Shown here one piece after another: positions 1 through 7,676 of a stretch of 64,000 nt of DNA (position 1 is the first letter of the stretch; every line of letters starts with the position of its first letter). This DNA is from Microbacterium invictum (GTDB taxonomy: Bacteria > Actinomycetota > Actinomycetes > Actinomycetales > Microbacteriaceae). Under the pieces are notes generated by a model. The model was not told where the DNA came from, did no database searches, and saw only the letters and a program-made list of their open reading frames with translations. A program made the translations under genes and the position numbers. Location of the stretch: NCBI RefSeq assembly GCF_034421375.1, contig NZ_CP139779.1, positions 2,356,001-2,420,000 on the forward strand, in the 5' to 3' direction.

Positions 1-119
1 GCGGTCCGCACCCCGCGAGCCTCCGCGAGCCAGCGGAGTCCCGCCGCCTCGGCGGCGAAGAATCCGTCGGGGGCATCCGAGCGCTCCTTGCGGAAGGTCG
101 TCCCGCCGCCGGCGCTCAT
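1..119 (-). CDS. fructosamine-3-kinase family protein, N-terminal fragment (runs off the window)
   Basis: Only the first 39 codons are visible. The ATG at 119-117 overlaps the stop codon of the oxidoreductase gene upstream (ATGA at 119-116), so the two genes are probably co-translated. The visible peptide contains TTFRKERSDAPDGFF and then EAAGLRWLAEA, which resembles the start of fructosamine/ketosamine kinases: a short strand with a lysine, then an acidic-aliphatic helix that begins 'E-A-x-x-L-x-x-L'. Members of that family phosphorylate ketosamines on glycated amines so that the sugar falls off. The kinase motifs lie outside the window, so another aminoglycoside-phosphotransferase-fold protein is possible. 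Confidence 0.6.
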   Translation of the reverse strand, partial: MSAGGGTTFRKERSDAPDGFFAAEAAGLRWLAEARGVRT

Positions 120-1273
120 CCGCCCACGCGGACGGATGCAGTGTCTGTGGCGCTGACGGCGTCGGCGGAGGCGGCGTCGGCTGCCGCGGCGACGCGGGCG
201 GCGTGCGTGGGTGCGTCGGGGACGTTCGCCGGGCGGCCCGCAGCCAGCTCGCGCCGCAGCACCGGGACCACCTCGCCACCGAGGATGTCCAGCTGCGTGA
301 GGACCGTCTTCAGCGGAAGCCCCGCGTGATCGATGAGGAACAGCTGGCGCTGATAGTCGCCGTAGTGCTCGCGCATGCCGGCGTAACGGTCGATGATCTG
401 CTGCGGCGAGCCGACGGTGAGCGGCGTCATCTCGCTGAAGTCCTCCAGGCTCGGGCCATGACCGTAGACGGGCGCGTTGTCGAAGTAGGGGCGGAACTCG
501 CGCACCGCATCCTGCGAGTTCTCGGCCAGGAACACCTGGCCGCCCAGGCCCACGATGGCCTCCTCGGGGGCGCCGTGACCATAGTGGGCGAAGCGCTCGC
601 GATAGAGCGAGATCAGCCGCTGGTAGTGCTCCTTCGGCCAGAAGATGTTGTTCGCGAAGAAGCCGTCGCCGTAGAACGCCGCCTGCTCGGCGATCTCGGG
701 GGTGCGGATCGAGCCGTGCCAGACGAATGGCGGCACACCGTCCAGCGGTCGCGGGGTGGCGGTGAACCCCTGCAGGGGGGTGCGGAAACGCCCCTCCCAG
801 TCCACGACGTCCTCGCGCCACAGCCGGTGCAGGAGCGCGTAGTTCTCCACCGCCAGCGGCAGACCCTGCCGGATGTCCTTGCCGAACCAGGGGTAGACGG
901 CGCTGGTGTTCCCCCGGCCGAGCGTCAGATCGACCCGTCCCTGGGCCAGGTGCTGCAGCATCGCGTAGTCCTCGGCGATCTTCACCGGATCATTCGTGGT
1001 GATCAGCGTCGTCGCCGTGGAGAGGATCAGCCGTTCGGTGCGGGCGGCGATGAAGGCCAACGCGGTCGTCGGCGACGACGACCAGAACGGCGGGTTGTGG
1101 TGCTCGCCGAGGGCGAAGACATCGAGTCCCACCTCCTCGGCGTGGCGCGCGATCGCGATGGTCGCCTGGATGCGCTCCGCGTCAGTCGGTGTGCGCCCCG
1201 TCGTCGGATCCTCGGTGATGTCGCTCACCGTGAAGACACCGAACTGCATTCCCGTCCAGGTGGGGGTGGTCAC
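116..1273 (-). CDS. LLM-class flavin-dependent oxidoreductase (bacterial luciferase-like)
   Basis: The 385-aa product has the luciferase-like TIM-barrel pattern: an N-terminal strand MQFGVFTVSDI, LGEHHNPPF near residue 60, the GRGNTSAVYPWFG loop near residue 120 that in this family sits by the flavin phosphate, and WHGSIRTPEIAEQAA near residue 190. Such enzymes use reduced FMN or F420 in monooxygenase or dehydrogenase reactions; the substrate cannot be told from sequence. The last ~35 residues are an Ala/Asp-rich tail outside the barrel. The GTG at 1273 has GAGGAG eight bases upstream; an ATG at 1249 is an alternative start. The stop overlaps the start of the kinase-like gene that follows. 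Confidence 0.85.
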   Translation of the reverse strand: MTTPTWTGMQFGVFTVSDITEDPTTGRTPTDAERIQATIAIARHAEEVGLDVFALGEHHNPPFWSSSPTTALAFIAARTERLILSTATTLITTNDPVKIAEDYAMLQHLAQGRVDLTLGRGNTSAVYPWFGKDIRQGLPLAVENYALLHRLWREDVVDWEGRFRTPLQGFTATPRPLDGVPPFVWHGSIRTPEIAEQAAFYGDGFFANNIFWPKEHYQRLISLYRERFAHYGHGAPEEAIVGLGGQVFLAENSQDAVREFRPYFDNAPVYGHGPSLEDFSEMTPLTVGSPQQIIDRYAGMREHYGDYQRQLFLIDHAGLPLKTVLTQLDILGGEVVPVLRRELAAGRPANVPDAPTHAARVAAAADAASADAVSATDTASVRVGG

Positions 1274-1397
1274 GCTCTGCTCCTCGATCCTCGCCTGCGG
1301 TGAGGCGACCGCTCTCTCAGGCTATTCGCGGGCAGGGGCGGATCCAGCCCGCCGCGCGGAAGCCCGTCCGTTCGAGCCGGCGCCCGCATCCCACGGC

Positions 1398-1403
1398 TAG
1401 TCT
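1398..1403 (+). promoter_or_regulatory. -10 box (TAGTCT) of the acyltransferase gene
   Basis: TAGTCT lies 25 bases before the ATG at 1429, leaving a short leader that contains the Shine-Dalgarno GGGGGGAGG (1415-1423). No clear -35 is visible. Inferred from match and position. Confidence 0.4.
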
Positions 1404-1428
1404 GATCTCAATCCGGGGGGAGGTGACC

Positions 1429-2616
1429 ATGTCCGGCAGCAGTGCGCCGCCCACGGCAGCCGTCCCGACGACCGGGACGACGCGCACGAAGCGTCGCACC
1501 CCGTTCTTCGACAACGCACGGTTCGTCTGCATCGTCCTGGTGGTCCTCGGTCATGCAATCCAGCGGCTCACCTACGACTCCGACATCGCCCTGTCGCTGT
1601 ACCTGCTCATCTACGCCTTCCACATGCCGGCGTTCGCGCTGATCTCGGGGTACTTCTCCAAGTCCGACGTCCCCGGAAAGCGCCAGATGGCACGGGTCCT
1701 CACGGACATCGTGGTCCCGTACGTGATCTTCGAAGGCCTCTGGGTCCTCACCAAGTGGATCGTCGAGGGTCAGGCCGATCCCAACCTCACCCGCCCGTCC
1801 TGGACGCTGTGGTTCCTCCTCGCGCTCGGGATCTTCCGGCTCGTGCTGCCTTACCTCGCGCTGCTGAGGTGGCCGCTGGCGTGGACCATCCTGATCTCCA
1901 TCGGCGCGGGATACCTTCCGAACATCGACTCGACGTTCTCGCTGTCCCGGACGCTGGGTCTTCTGCCGTTCTTCACCCTCGGATGGTGGCTCCGCGAGCG
2001 CCGCATCATCGAGCGGCTGCGGCTGCTGGAGCGACGACCGTGGTGGAGCTTCCCGGCCGCGATCGCCACCTTCGCCGTCGCCGGATGGGCGGCGTGGTTC
2101 TTCGTGGACGACTGGAAGCGAATGGACCTCGCGACGTGGTTCTTCTACGACGACTCCTATGCCGATCTGGGCGGAACCCAGTGGTGGGCGGGCGGCGTGC
2201 GCATCGCGCTGATGATCGTGGCCCTCGTGCTCTCCACAGCGCTGTTCGTGCTCGTGCCGCGCGGGCAGAAGTGGTGGACGCACTTCGGGCAGTACACGAT
2301 GTACGTCTACCTGCTCCACTCGTTCGTGCTGTATCCGTTCCGCGAGTCGGGCGTGCTGCGGGGCCTGGAGCCGACGTGGCTGTGGCTGCCCCTGGTGTGC
2401 CTGCTGTCGATCGGCATCGCGCTGGGCCTTGCCACCAAACCCGTGCGGCGGATCTTCCGCCCTCTCATCGAGCCGCGCCCCCGGTGGCTCTTCGCCGACC
2501 CCTCGCTCGCGGCCTCGGAGGGGCGCCGGTCCGACCCCACGGGGTCGCGGCGACCGCCCGACGCCGCCCGGGCTCGCCCGGTCGCCCCGCCGCAGGAGGC
2601 GCGCGGGCCGCTGTGA
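1429..2616 (+). CDS. acyltransferase 3 family integral membrane protein
   Basis: A 395-aa protein with about ten hydrophobic segments. Near its start it carries the acyltransferase-3 pattern FFDNARFVCIVLVVLGH (R31, H42), where Arg and His are the conserved catalytic-site residues of the family. Members move acyl groups onto sugars, cell-wall polymers or lipids at the cytoplasmic membrane; the acceptor here is unknown. The C-terminal ~50 residues are Pro/Arg-rich, hydrophilic and probably cytoplasmic. The ATG at 1429 was preferred over in-frame upstream starts because of GGGGGGAGG six bases before it and a plausible -10 box just upstream. The gene stands alone, between the minus-strand oxidoreductase and the oxygenase at 2706. 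Confidence 0.8.
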   Translation: MSGSSAPPTAAVPTTGTTRTKRRTPFFDNARFVCIVLVVLGHAIQRLTYDSDIALSLYLLIYAFHMPAFALISGYFSKSDVPGKRQMARVLTDIVVPYVIFEGLWVLTKWIVEGQADPNLTRPSWTLWFLLALGIFRLVLPYLALLRWPLAWTILISIGAGYLPNIDSTFSLSRTLGLLPFFTLGWWLRERRIIERLRLLERRPWWSFPAAIATFAVAGWAAWFFVDDWKRMDLATWFFYDDSYADLGGTQWWAGGVRIALMIVALVLSTALFVLVPRGQKWWTHFGQYTMYVYLLHSFVLYPFRESGVLRGLEPTWLWLPLVCLLSIGIALGLATKPVRRIFRPLIEPRPRWLFADPSLAASEGRRSDPTGSRRPPDAARARPVAPPQEARGPL

Positions 2617-2637
2617 GCGGGTCGAGGGCGACGGCGC

Positions 2638-2671
2638 CGTAACACAGCGACGAATCGTGCGTAACACAGCG
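2638..2671 (+). repeat. two direct copies of CGTAACACAGCG, 22 bp apart
   Basis: CGTAACACAGCG occurs exactly at 2638-2649 and 2660-2671, two helical turns apart, just upstream of the -10 box at 2694. The position and spacing suit a regulator binding as a tandem dimer (OmpR-type regulators such as MtrA or PhoP, or GlnR with its 22-bp GTnAC spacing). Which one, if any, is inference. Confidence 0.5.
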
Positions 2672-2693
2672 CGAAGCGCCTGCTCAGCCGACA

Positions 2694-2699
2694 TAGCCT
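2694..2699 (+). promoter_or_regulatory. leaderless -10 box TAGCCT for the 2OG oxygenase
   Basis: TAGCCT ends six bases (GTCGCC) before the ATG at 2706 and there is no Shine-Dalgarno, so transcription should begin at or next to the start codon. Confidence 0.5.
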
Positions 2700-2705
2700 G
2701 TCGCC

Positions 2706-3722
2706 ATGACCGACCTCTCGCTGCCGATCCTCGACCTCTCCCGCCTCGACGGCGGCCCCGCCGAAGCCGCCGCGTTCCGCGATGAGCTCCGCGAGGCGAC
2801 ACACCGGGTCGGCTTCTTCTACCTCACCGGCACCGGCGTCGACGCCGACCTCGAGAACCGCCTGCACCGCGCGGCGCGGGCCTTCTTCGACCTTCCCGAG
2901 GCCGACAAGCTCGCGATCGAGAACCTCAACAGCCCGCACTTCCGCGGCTACACCCGCATCGGCGGCGAGCGCACGCAGGGGAAGGTCGACTGGCGCGAGC
3001 AGATCGACATCGGCCCCGAACGCGAAGCCGTCACCGACCCGGATGCGGCGGACTTCCACCGCCTCACGGGCCCGAACCTCTGGCCTGCGGCGCAGCCGGA
3101 GCTGCGCGACGTCGTGACCGAGTGGCACGACAAGCTCACCGAGATCTCTCGCGTCCTGCTGCAGCAGTGGGCGCTGGCGCTCGGCGCCGAGGCCGATCAC
3201 TTCGAACGGCACTTCGGCGAGCCGGCGAGCCTGATCAAGATCGTGCGCTACCCCGGCACCACCGAGCCGGAGCCGCAGCAGGGTGTGGGCGCGCACAAGG
3301 ACTCCGGCGTGCTGACGCTGCTCTGGGTCGAGCCCGGCAAGGGTGGCCTGCAGGTCCAGCGCGAGGGCGAGTGGGTGGACGCTCCGGCCGTGCCGGGCGC
3401 ATTCGTGGTGAACATCGGCGAGATGATGGAGTACGCCACGCAGGGCTACCTCATCGCCACCAATCACCGGGTGATCTCGCCGCGCTTCCCCGACGATCGC
3501 ATCTCGGTGCCCTTCTTCTTCAACCCCGCTCTCGACGCCGCGCTGCCGGTCGTCGAGTTGCCGGCAGAATTGGCCGCTCAGGCGAAGGGCGTCACCGAAG
3601 ACCCATCGAACCCCATCCACTCGCTGTTCGGCGAGAACGCGCTGAAGTCGCGGCTGCGGGCGCACCCCGACGTCGCCGAGCGCTGGCACGCCGACCTGCT
3701 GGCCGCGCGCGCCTCGTCCTGA
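2706..3722 (+). CDS. isopenicillin N synthase-like 2-oxoglutarate/Fe(II)-dependent dioxygenase
   Basis: This 338-aa protein has both parts of the IPNS-like family. The N-terminal DIOX_N-type region is at residues 5-110 (GFFYLTGTG; HFRGYTRIGGERTQGK). The double-stranded beta-helix core carries the iron-binding triad H197-x-D199 (GAHKDSG) and H254 (TNHRVISP), followed by R265-I-S267, the RxS motif that binds the 2-oxoglutarate carboxylate. All metal and cosubstrate residues are present, so the enzyme should be active. Substrates in the family range from peptides to small hormones and cannot be guessed here. The gene is monocistronic and convergent with rpsO. Confidence 0.85.
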   Translation: MTDLSLPILDLSRLDGGPAEAAAFRDELREATHRVGFFYLTGTGVDADLENRLHRAARAFFDLPEADKLAIENLNSPHFRGYTRIGGERTQGKVDWREQIDIGPEREAVTDPDAADFHRLTGPNLWPAAQPELRDVVTEWHDKLTEISRVLLQQWALALGAEADHFERHFGEPASLIKIVRYPGTTEPEPQQGVGAHKDSGVLTLLWVEPGKGGLQVQREGEWVDAPAVPGAFVVNIGEMMEYATQGYLIATNHRVISPRFPDDRISVPFFFNPALDAALPVVELPAELAAQAKGVTEDPSNPIHSLFGENALKSRLRAHPDVAERWHADLLAARASS

Positions 3723-3782
3723 CCCGCGCCGCGCACCCGGGCACGGGCGGCGGTCCGCCGTGGGCCGCGGCGAGAATGCATC

Positions 3783-3835
3783 TGCGCGCCGAGAATCCGG
3801 GTTCACCCCGCATCCTCGGCGCGCAGTCGCACTCT
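3783..3835 (+). repeat. 11-bp perfect inverted repeat downstream of the oxygenase
   Basis: TGCGCGCCGAG (3783-3793) and CTCGGCGCGCA (3825-3835) are perfect inverted arms around a 31-base loop. There is no T-run after it on the plus strand. It could end the oxygenase transcript, or be one copy of a dispersed palindromic element; see the similar structure at 7595. Confidence 0.45.
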
Positions 3836-3903
3836 CGCTGTCGACCGGTCCGCTGCGAGTGGGCGTCGTGCTGACGAACCACACGCCCTGCCGTCGGAGA
3901 GAC

Positions 3904-3940
3904 GAAAAAAGAGAGCCGCCCGACACCTCGGGCGGCTCTC
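3904..3940 (-). terminator. rho-independent terminator of rpsO
   Basis: A perfect 13-bp stem (GAGAGCCGCCCGA, 3911-3923, pairing with 3928-3940) has a 4-base loop. Read on the minus strand it is followed by TTTTTTC, giving a strong intrinsic terminator 38 bases past the rpsO stop. It also faces the end of the plus-strand oxygenase gene. Confidence 0.9.
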
Positions 3941-3978
3941 ACAAGAACGTTTTGCGCGATTGAACGCGGGGTTCGCGA

Positions 3979-4248
3979 TTAGCGGCGCAGCCCCAGGCGC
4001 TCGATCAGCGAGCGGTAGCGCGCGATGTCGATGTCCTGGAGGTAGCCGAGCAGACGACGGCGCTGACCGACGAGCAGGAACAGCCCACGACGCGAGTGGT
4101 GGTCGTGCTTGTGCTCCTTGAGGTGCTCGGTGAGGTCCTTGATGCGCTGCGTCAGCATCGCGACCTGCACCTCGGGGGATCCGGTGTCACCGGGGTGCGT
4201 CGCGTACTCTTCGATGATCGCCTTCTTGACGTCTGCTTCGAGTGCCAT
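3979..4248 (-). CDS. rpsO: 30S ribosomal protein S15
   Basis: This 89-aa protein is the standard length for S15 and carries the family core: [19 protein letters not shown], then [18 protein letters not shown], then [12 protein letters not shown]15 binds the central domain of 16S rRNA early in small-subunit assembly. The ATG at 4248 follows AAGAGGAAGGGG. A TAGACT box at 4345-4340 would give a leader of about 80 bases, long enough for the translational feedback known for S15, though no specific structure is proven here. The gene is single: pnp, its usual partner, is not downstream, since the next gene is convergent behind the terminator. Confidence 0.97.
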   Translation of the reverse strand: MALEADVKKAIIEEYATHPGDTGSPEVQVAMLTQRIKDLTEHLKEHKHDHHSRRGLFLLVGQRRRLLGYLQDIDIARYRSLIERLGLRR

Positions 4249-4339
4249 AGATGGGATCCCCTTCCTCTTCATTGCGCGGCGCCCGACGCCTGATGCGTGA
4301 GCTCTCTTTATCCGCGGCCGATCGAACGGCAACTGCACG

Positions 4340-4345
4340 AGTCTA
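4340..4345 (-). promoter_or_regulatory. -10 box (TAGACT) of rpsO
   Basis: TAGACT on the minus strand lies 91 bases before the rpsO start, in the divergent rpsO/EamA spacer. The call rests on the match to the -10 pattern seen elsewhere in this window; no clear -35 was found. Confidence 0.35.
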
Positions 4346-4446
4346 CCAGTCCTCCCCCGCGGCGATGACGCGCAGCCGAACGGTCGGCCATCGGCGGAAA
4401 ACGGACGATGCGCTCGGAGCCGGTGTCTCGGGCTCCGCCCGAGCCG

Positions 4447-4452
4447 TAGTGT
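4447..4452 (+). promoter_or_regulatory. leaderless -10 box TAGTGT for the EamA transporter
   Basis: TAGTGT ends seven bases before the ATG at 4460, with no Shine-Dalgarno between them. Confidence 0.45.
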
Positions 4453-4459
4453 CGCCGAC

Positions 4460-5482
4460 ATGACCGGCCAGCCGATGCCCCCGCCCGCGACGACCTCGCG
4501 GCCGTCGATGGCGATCGCGTTGCAGTTCATCCTCGCCGGGGTCGTCTGGGGGTCGAGCTTCCTCTTCATGAAGGTCGCCCTCGAGGGTGTCGGTCCCGGC
4601 CAAGTCGCGTGGTCGCGTCTCGTGCTCGGCGCACTGGCCCTGGGGCTCATCGTCGCGATCCGTCGTGAGCGGCTCCCCCGGTCCCTCCGCACCTGGGGGC
4701 ACATGACCGTGCTGGCGGTGACGTTCTGCGTCATCCCGTTCCTGCTCTTCTCCTGGGCGCAGCAGCACGTCACGTCGGGCCTCGCCAGCATCTACAACGC
4801 CACCACGCCTCTGATGACGGCGATCATGGCGGGGCTGGCGCTCCGCGTCGAGCGGCTCAGCCGTGAGCAGATCATCGGGATCGGCGTCGGGATCGCGGGT
4901 GTGGTCGTCATCATCGGCCCCTGGCAGGGCCTGGATCTCTCGCAGAGCGTCGTCGCACAGCTGGCGATCCTCGGGGCGACCGCCTGTTACGGGTTCAGCC
5001 TGGCCTACATGCGCCGCTTCGTCGCGCACACGGGGATGTCGGCGCTGACGTTCTCGTTCCTGAACATCGGCATCGCCGCGGTGATCATGATCGCGCTGAC
5101 CCCGGTGGTCGCGTGGGCGCCGGTGCGACTCACTCCCGCCATCGTCGTCAGCCTCATCCTCCTCGGCGCCCTCGGCACGGGCCTCGCGTACATCTGGAAT
5201 CAGAACGTCGTGCGGGCCTGGGGACCCACCCGCGCCTCGACCGTGACCTACATCACTCCCGTCATCGGCGTCGTCCTCGGCATCCTGATCCTCGGCGAGC
5301 GCCTGAGCTGGAACGAGCCGGCGGGCGCCGTCGTCGTCTTCGTCGGCATCCTGCTCGCCCAGGGCCGGCTGCGACGCCGCCGCGTGTCAGAGCGCGCCGG
5401 CTCCTCCCCGCGCCGACCGTCGCACGCTCCCGGGCGTCTCGCCGGTGATCCGCTGGAACGCCCGACTGAAAGCCGCCTCTGA
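4460..5482 (+). CDS. EamA/DMT-family small-molecule exporter
   Basis: A 340-aa membrane protein made of two EamA halves (about residues 18-155 and 165-300), each with five hydrophobic helices. The first opens with the typical [19 protein letters not shown], and the second ends with [15 protein letters not shown]. Such proteins export amino acids, nucleosides or other metabolites; the substrate is unknown. The hydrophilic tail after residue ~310 is Arg/Pro-rich and not part of the fold. It is encoded by DNA that also encodes, on the other strand, the C-terminus of the AraC regulator (96-bp convergent overlap, 5387-5482). Confidence 0.85.
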   Translation: MTGQPMPPPATTSRPSMAIALQFILAGVVWGSSFLFMKVALEGVGPGQVAWSRLVLGALALGLIVAIRRERLPRSLRTWGHMTVLAVTFCVIPFLLFSWAQQHVTSGLASIYNATTPLMTAIMAGLALRVERLSREQIIGIGVGIAGVVVIIGPWQGLDLSQSVVAQLAILGATACYGFSLAYMRRFVAHTGMSALTFSFLNIGIAAVIMIALTPVVAWAPVRLTPAIVVSLILLGALGTGLAYIWNQNVVRAWGPTRASTVTYITPVIGVVLGILILGERLSWNEPAGAVVVFVGILLAQGRLRRRRVSERAGSSPRRPSHAPGRLAGDPLERPTESRL

Positions 5483-6358
5483 CCCGTAGCCGAGCGCGGA
5501 TGCCACGGCGCCGACCGTGTCTCCCCGGAGGAGCATTCCGCGTCCGACCCTCATGCGCCACTGGCCGACGAAGGTCATCGGCGCGACACCGACCACGGCG
5601 GTGAAGCGCACCGCGAACGAGGTCCGTGACATCCGTGCCGCGGCCGCAAGGGATCCCAGCGACCACGCGAGACCGGGTGCGCGCTGAACGGCGGCGATCA
5701 CCCGGCCGAGCTGCGGGTCGCGGGCCGCGGCCAGCCATCCGCTCGTCGTCGCCTCCTCGCGCGCGATCCAGGCGCGGACCGTCTCGACCACGAGCAGATC
5801 CGCCAATCTCGTCGCCACGGCGCTGCCGCCGGGGCGAGGCGTGTCCATCTCGTCGCGCAGGAGCGGCAGGAGCGCGCGGGCGACAGGATATTCGAGGGAG
5901 TCGACGGTGACGATGGGCGGCAGCACCTCCAGCATCCCCTCGACAGCCGGGGAATCGAAGGCCACGACACCGCAGAGGAGGCGGAGGTCGGGATCGACGC
6001 CCGCCGGGCCGATGCGCAGCACCGAGAAGCTGTCGCCGATCATCGTCTGCGGCAGCTGGTCGGCTCGACCCAGGAGCGCGCCGCCGGGCCGAGCGGAGAT
6101 GCGGTGGCCGAGGCCTCGGGGAACGAGCGCGAGCGTTCCCGGATCAAGACGGACGGGGTCCGCACCGTCCACCTCGAGGTAGGCCGTCCCGGTGTCGACG
6201 ATGTGGAAGCTCAGCGTGTGGTCGATGCGGGGCATCTCCACCGCGCCACCGCCCGAGGACTCGGTCCAGCAGTAGAACGCCCCGCGCATCCGCACGTGGA
6301 AGAGCGCGGCGGTGAGCTCATCCGTCGTCTCCCACGGCATCGTCATGGCAGTCGCCAT
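5387..6358 (-). CDS. AraC-family transcriptional regulator with cupin sensor domain
   Basis: The 323-aa protein has an N-terminal cupin-like ligand domain (residues ~1-175, including MPRIDHTLSFHIVDTGTAYL) and a C-terminal pair of helix-turn-helix motifs (residues ~215-310: [38 protein letters not shown]; then [10 protein letters not shown]). This is the usual layout of AraC activators with an AraC_binding_cup domain. The ATG at 6358 was chosen over the TTG at 6379 because GGGGGCTGGGG precedes it. It is divergent from the NAD(P)-binding gene at 6461 and probably controls it through the 102-bp spacer, which is inferred from layout only. Confidence 0.85.
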   Translation of the reverse strand: MATAMTMPWETTDELTAALFHVRMRGAFYCWTESSGGGAVEMPRIDHTLSFHIVDTGTAYLEVDGADPVRLDPGTLALVPRGLGHRISARPGGALLGRADQLPQTMIGDSFSVLRIGPAGVDPDLRLLCGVVAFDSPAVEGMLEVLPPIVTVDSLEYPVARALLPLLRDEMDTPRPGGSAVATRLADLLVVETVRAWIAREEATTSGWLAAARDPQLGRVIAAVQRAPGLAWSLGSLAAAARMSRTSFAVRFTAVVGVAPMTFVGQWRMRVGRGMLLRGDTVGAVASALGYGSEAAFSRAFQRITGETPGSVRRSARGGAGAL

Positions 6359-6460
6359 CCCCAGCCCCCGAACGATCAATCAAGCAATCCGTATCTCGGA
6401 CGATAGATCATCCGACGTTCGACCACCAGAGTGAGACCACCTCAACGAAAGGACCTCGTC

Positions 6461-7108
6461 ATGAACGTCATCGTCATCGGAGCCACCGGCGGTTCGGGTC
6501 GCGCGGCATGCGACGCCCTCCTGGATCGCGGGCATCGCGTGACCGCCGTGTCCCGTCACGCGACCCGGCTCCCCGCTCGCGCGGGATTGACCCGGCTCGA
6601 CCTCGACGCGTCGGACGCGGGGGCGCTCACGCGTGCGCTGCCCGGCCATGACGCCGTCGTCGTGACGCTCGGGATCTCCGAGCCCACCCTGCGGGTTCGT
6701 CTGCGCGGGCCCCGGTCGACGCCGGGCGACATCCGCTCGCGCGGCACGGCCGCCATCGTCGCCGCCGCCCGACAGGCCGGCATCCGCCGGATCGTCGTGC
6801 AGTCCTCGTACGGCGTCGGTGACACCCGCGACCGTGCGACCCTGGCGACACGGATCTTCTTCGCCCTCCTCATCCGACCTCAGATCATCGATTCCGAGAT
6901 CCAGGAGGGGGTGATCCGCGGCTCCGGGATGGACTGGACCATCGTGCAGCCGGTCTACCTCACCGACACCGACGAGACCGCGCACCACGTATCGGAGGAC
7001 GGCTCGATCCGGAGCCATCGCGTGAGCCGTGCCGCGGTCGGGCGCGTGCACGCCGAGCTGATCGAGACCGGCGCGTCGATCGGGCGGACGGTGTCGGTGT
7101 CGGGGTGA
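6461..7108 (+). CDS. NAD(P)H-binding atypical SDR / NmrA-like protein
   Basis: This 215-aa protein begins with a beta strand and the dinucleotide-binding loop GATGGSG (residues 7-13). It continues with the alternating pattern of a Rossmann fold (AVSRHAT; HDAVVVTLG; IRRIVVQSSYGVGD; WTIVQPVYLTD). It lacks the YxxxK pair of classical short-chain dehydrogenases, so it is better placed with atypical SDRs and NAD(P)H-binding proteins of the PF13460 type, which reduce quinones or flavins or act as redox sensors. The ATG at 6461 follows GAAAGGA. It is divergent from the AraC regulator. Confidence 0.8.
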   Translation: MNVIVIGATGGSGRAACDALLDRGHRVTAVSRHATRLPARAGLTRLDLDASDAGALTRALPGHDAVVVTLGISEPTLRVRLRGPRSTPGDIRSRGTAAIVAAARQAGIRRIVVQSSYGVGDTRDRATLATRIFFALLIRPQIIDSEIQEGVIRGSGMDWTIVQPVYLTDTDETAHHVSEDGSIRSHRVSRAAVGRVHAELIETGASIGRTVSVSG

Positions 7109-7123
7109 GGCCGCGGGGGGCCC

Positions 7124-7492
7124 TCAGCCGACGGCGACGAGGTCGATGACGAAGATGAGCGTCTTGCCGCCGAGGAAGTGGCCACCGCCGTTGCCGTACG
7201 CCAGGTGCGGCGGGATCACGAGCTCGCGTCGTCCGCCGACCCGCATGCCGGGGATGCCGTCCTGCCAGCCCTGGATGAGGCCGCGAAGCGGGAACTGGAT
7301 GCTCTCGCCGCGGTTCCACGACGAGTCGAACTCCTCACCGGAGTCGAACTCGACGCCGAGGTAGTGCACGGTCACCTGGTCGCCGGGGCGAGCCTCCGCC
7401 CCCTCTCCCACGATCAGATCGCGGATCACCAGCTCCTGGGGCGTGGGGCCGGTGGGGGCGTCGATCTCGGGCTTGGTGCGGTCATCCGTCAT
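7124..7492 (-). CDS. FKBP-type peptidyl-prolyl cis-trans isomerase (cytoplasmic, single domain)
   Basis: This 122-aa single-domain FKBP has no signal peptide. The conserved active-site elements are present: VTVHYLGVEFDSGEEFDSSW (Tyr and Asp of the pocket), FPLRGLIQGWQDGIPGM, and RRELVIPPHLAYG near the end. It should speed proline isomerisation during folding in the cytoplasm. The start at 7492 follows a GGAG site in TTGGATGGAGTC; an overlapping upstream ATG runs into a stop after three codons. It lies downstream of prsW on the same strand, separated by 184 bases that hold a long inverted repeat. Confidence 0.92.
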   Translation of the reverse strand: MTDDRTKPEIDAPTGPTPQELVIRDLIVGEGAEARPGDQVTVHYLGVEFDSGEEFDSSWNRGESIQFPLRGLIQGWQDGIPGMRVGGRRELVIPPHLAYGNGGGHFLGGKTLIFVIDLVAVG

Positions 7493-7594
7493 GACTCCAT
7501 CCAAGCCGAGGCGGAGCGCCGGGTCAACGCGACCGGCGAGGCGCAGGGGGTCTTGACAGCCCCGGGCGACGCTGGGCATCCTGATTCCAGGCCG

Positions 7595-7645
7595 ACTCAG
7601 CGCCCGGTAGACACGCAGGCATCGCCGCGGCACCGGGCGCTGAGT
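7595..7645 (-). repeat. 14-bp perfect inverted repeat between prsW and the FKBP gene
   Basis: ACTCAGCGCCCGGT (7595-7608) and ACCGGGCGCTGAGT (7632-7645) are perfect inverted arms with a 23-base loop. No T-run follows on either strand. As RNA it could form a stable hairpin after the PrsW gene (32 bases past its stop). As DNA it could be a protein-binding or REP-like site. Confidence 0.55.
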
Positions 7646-7676
7646 TCTGTCCGGACCACCGGCATCCGGCCCTCGC

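Noticed and set aside
7553..7575. A consensus -35 TTGACA on the plus strand
   Set aside because: No -10 follows at 16-18 bases, and the next gene on that side is on the minus strand, so there is nothing to transcribe.
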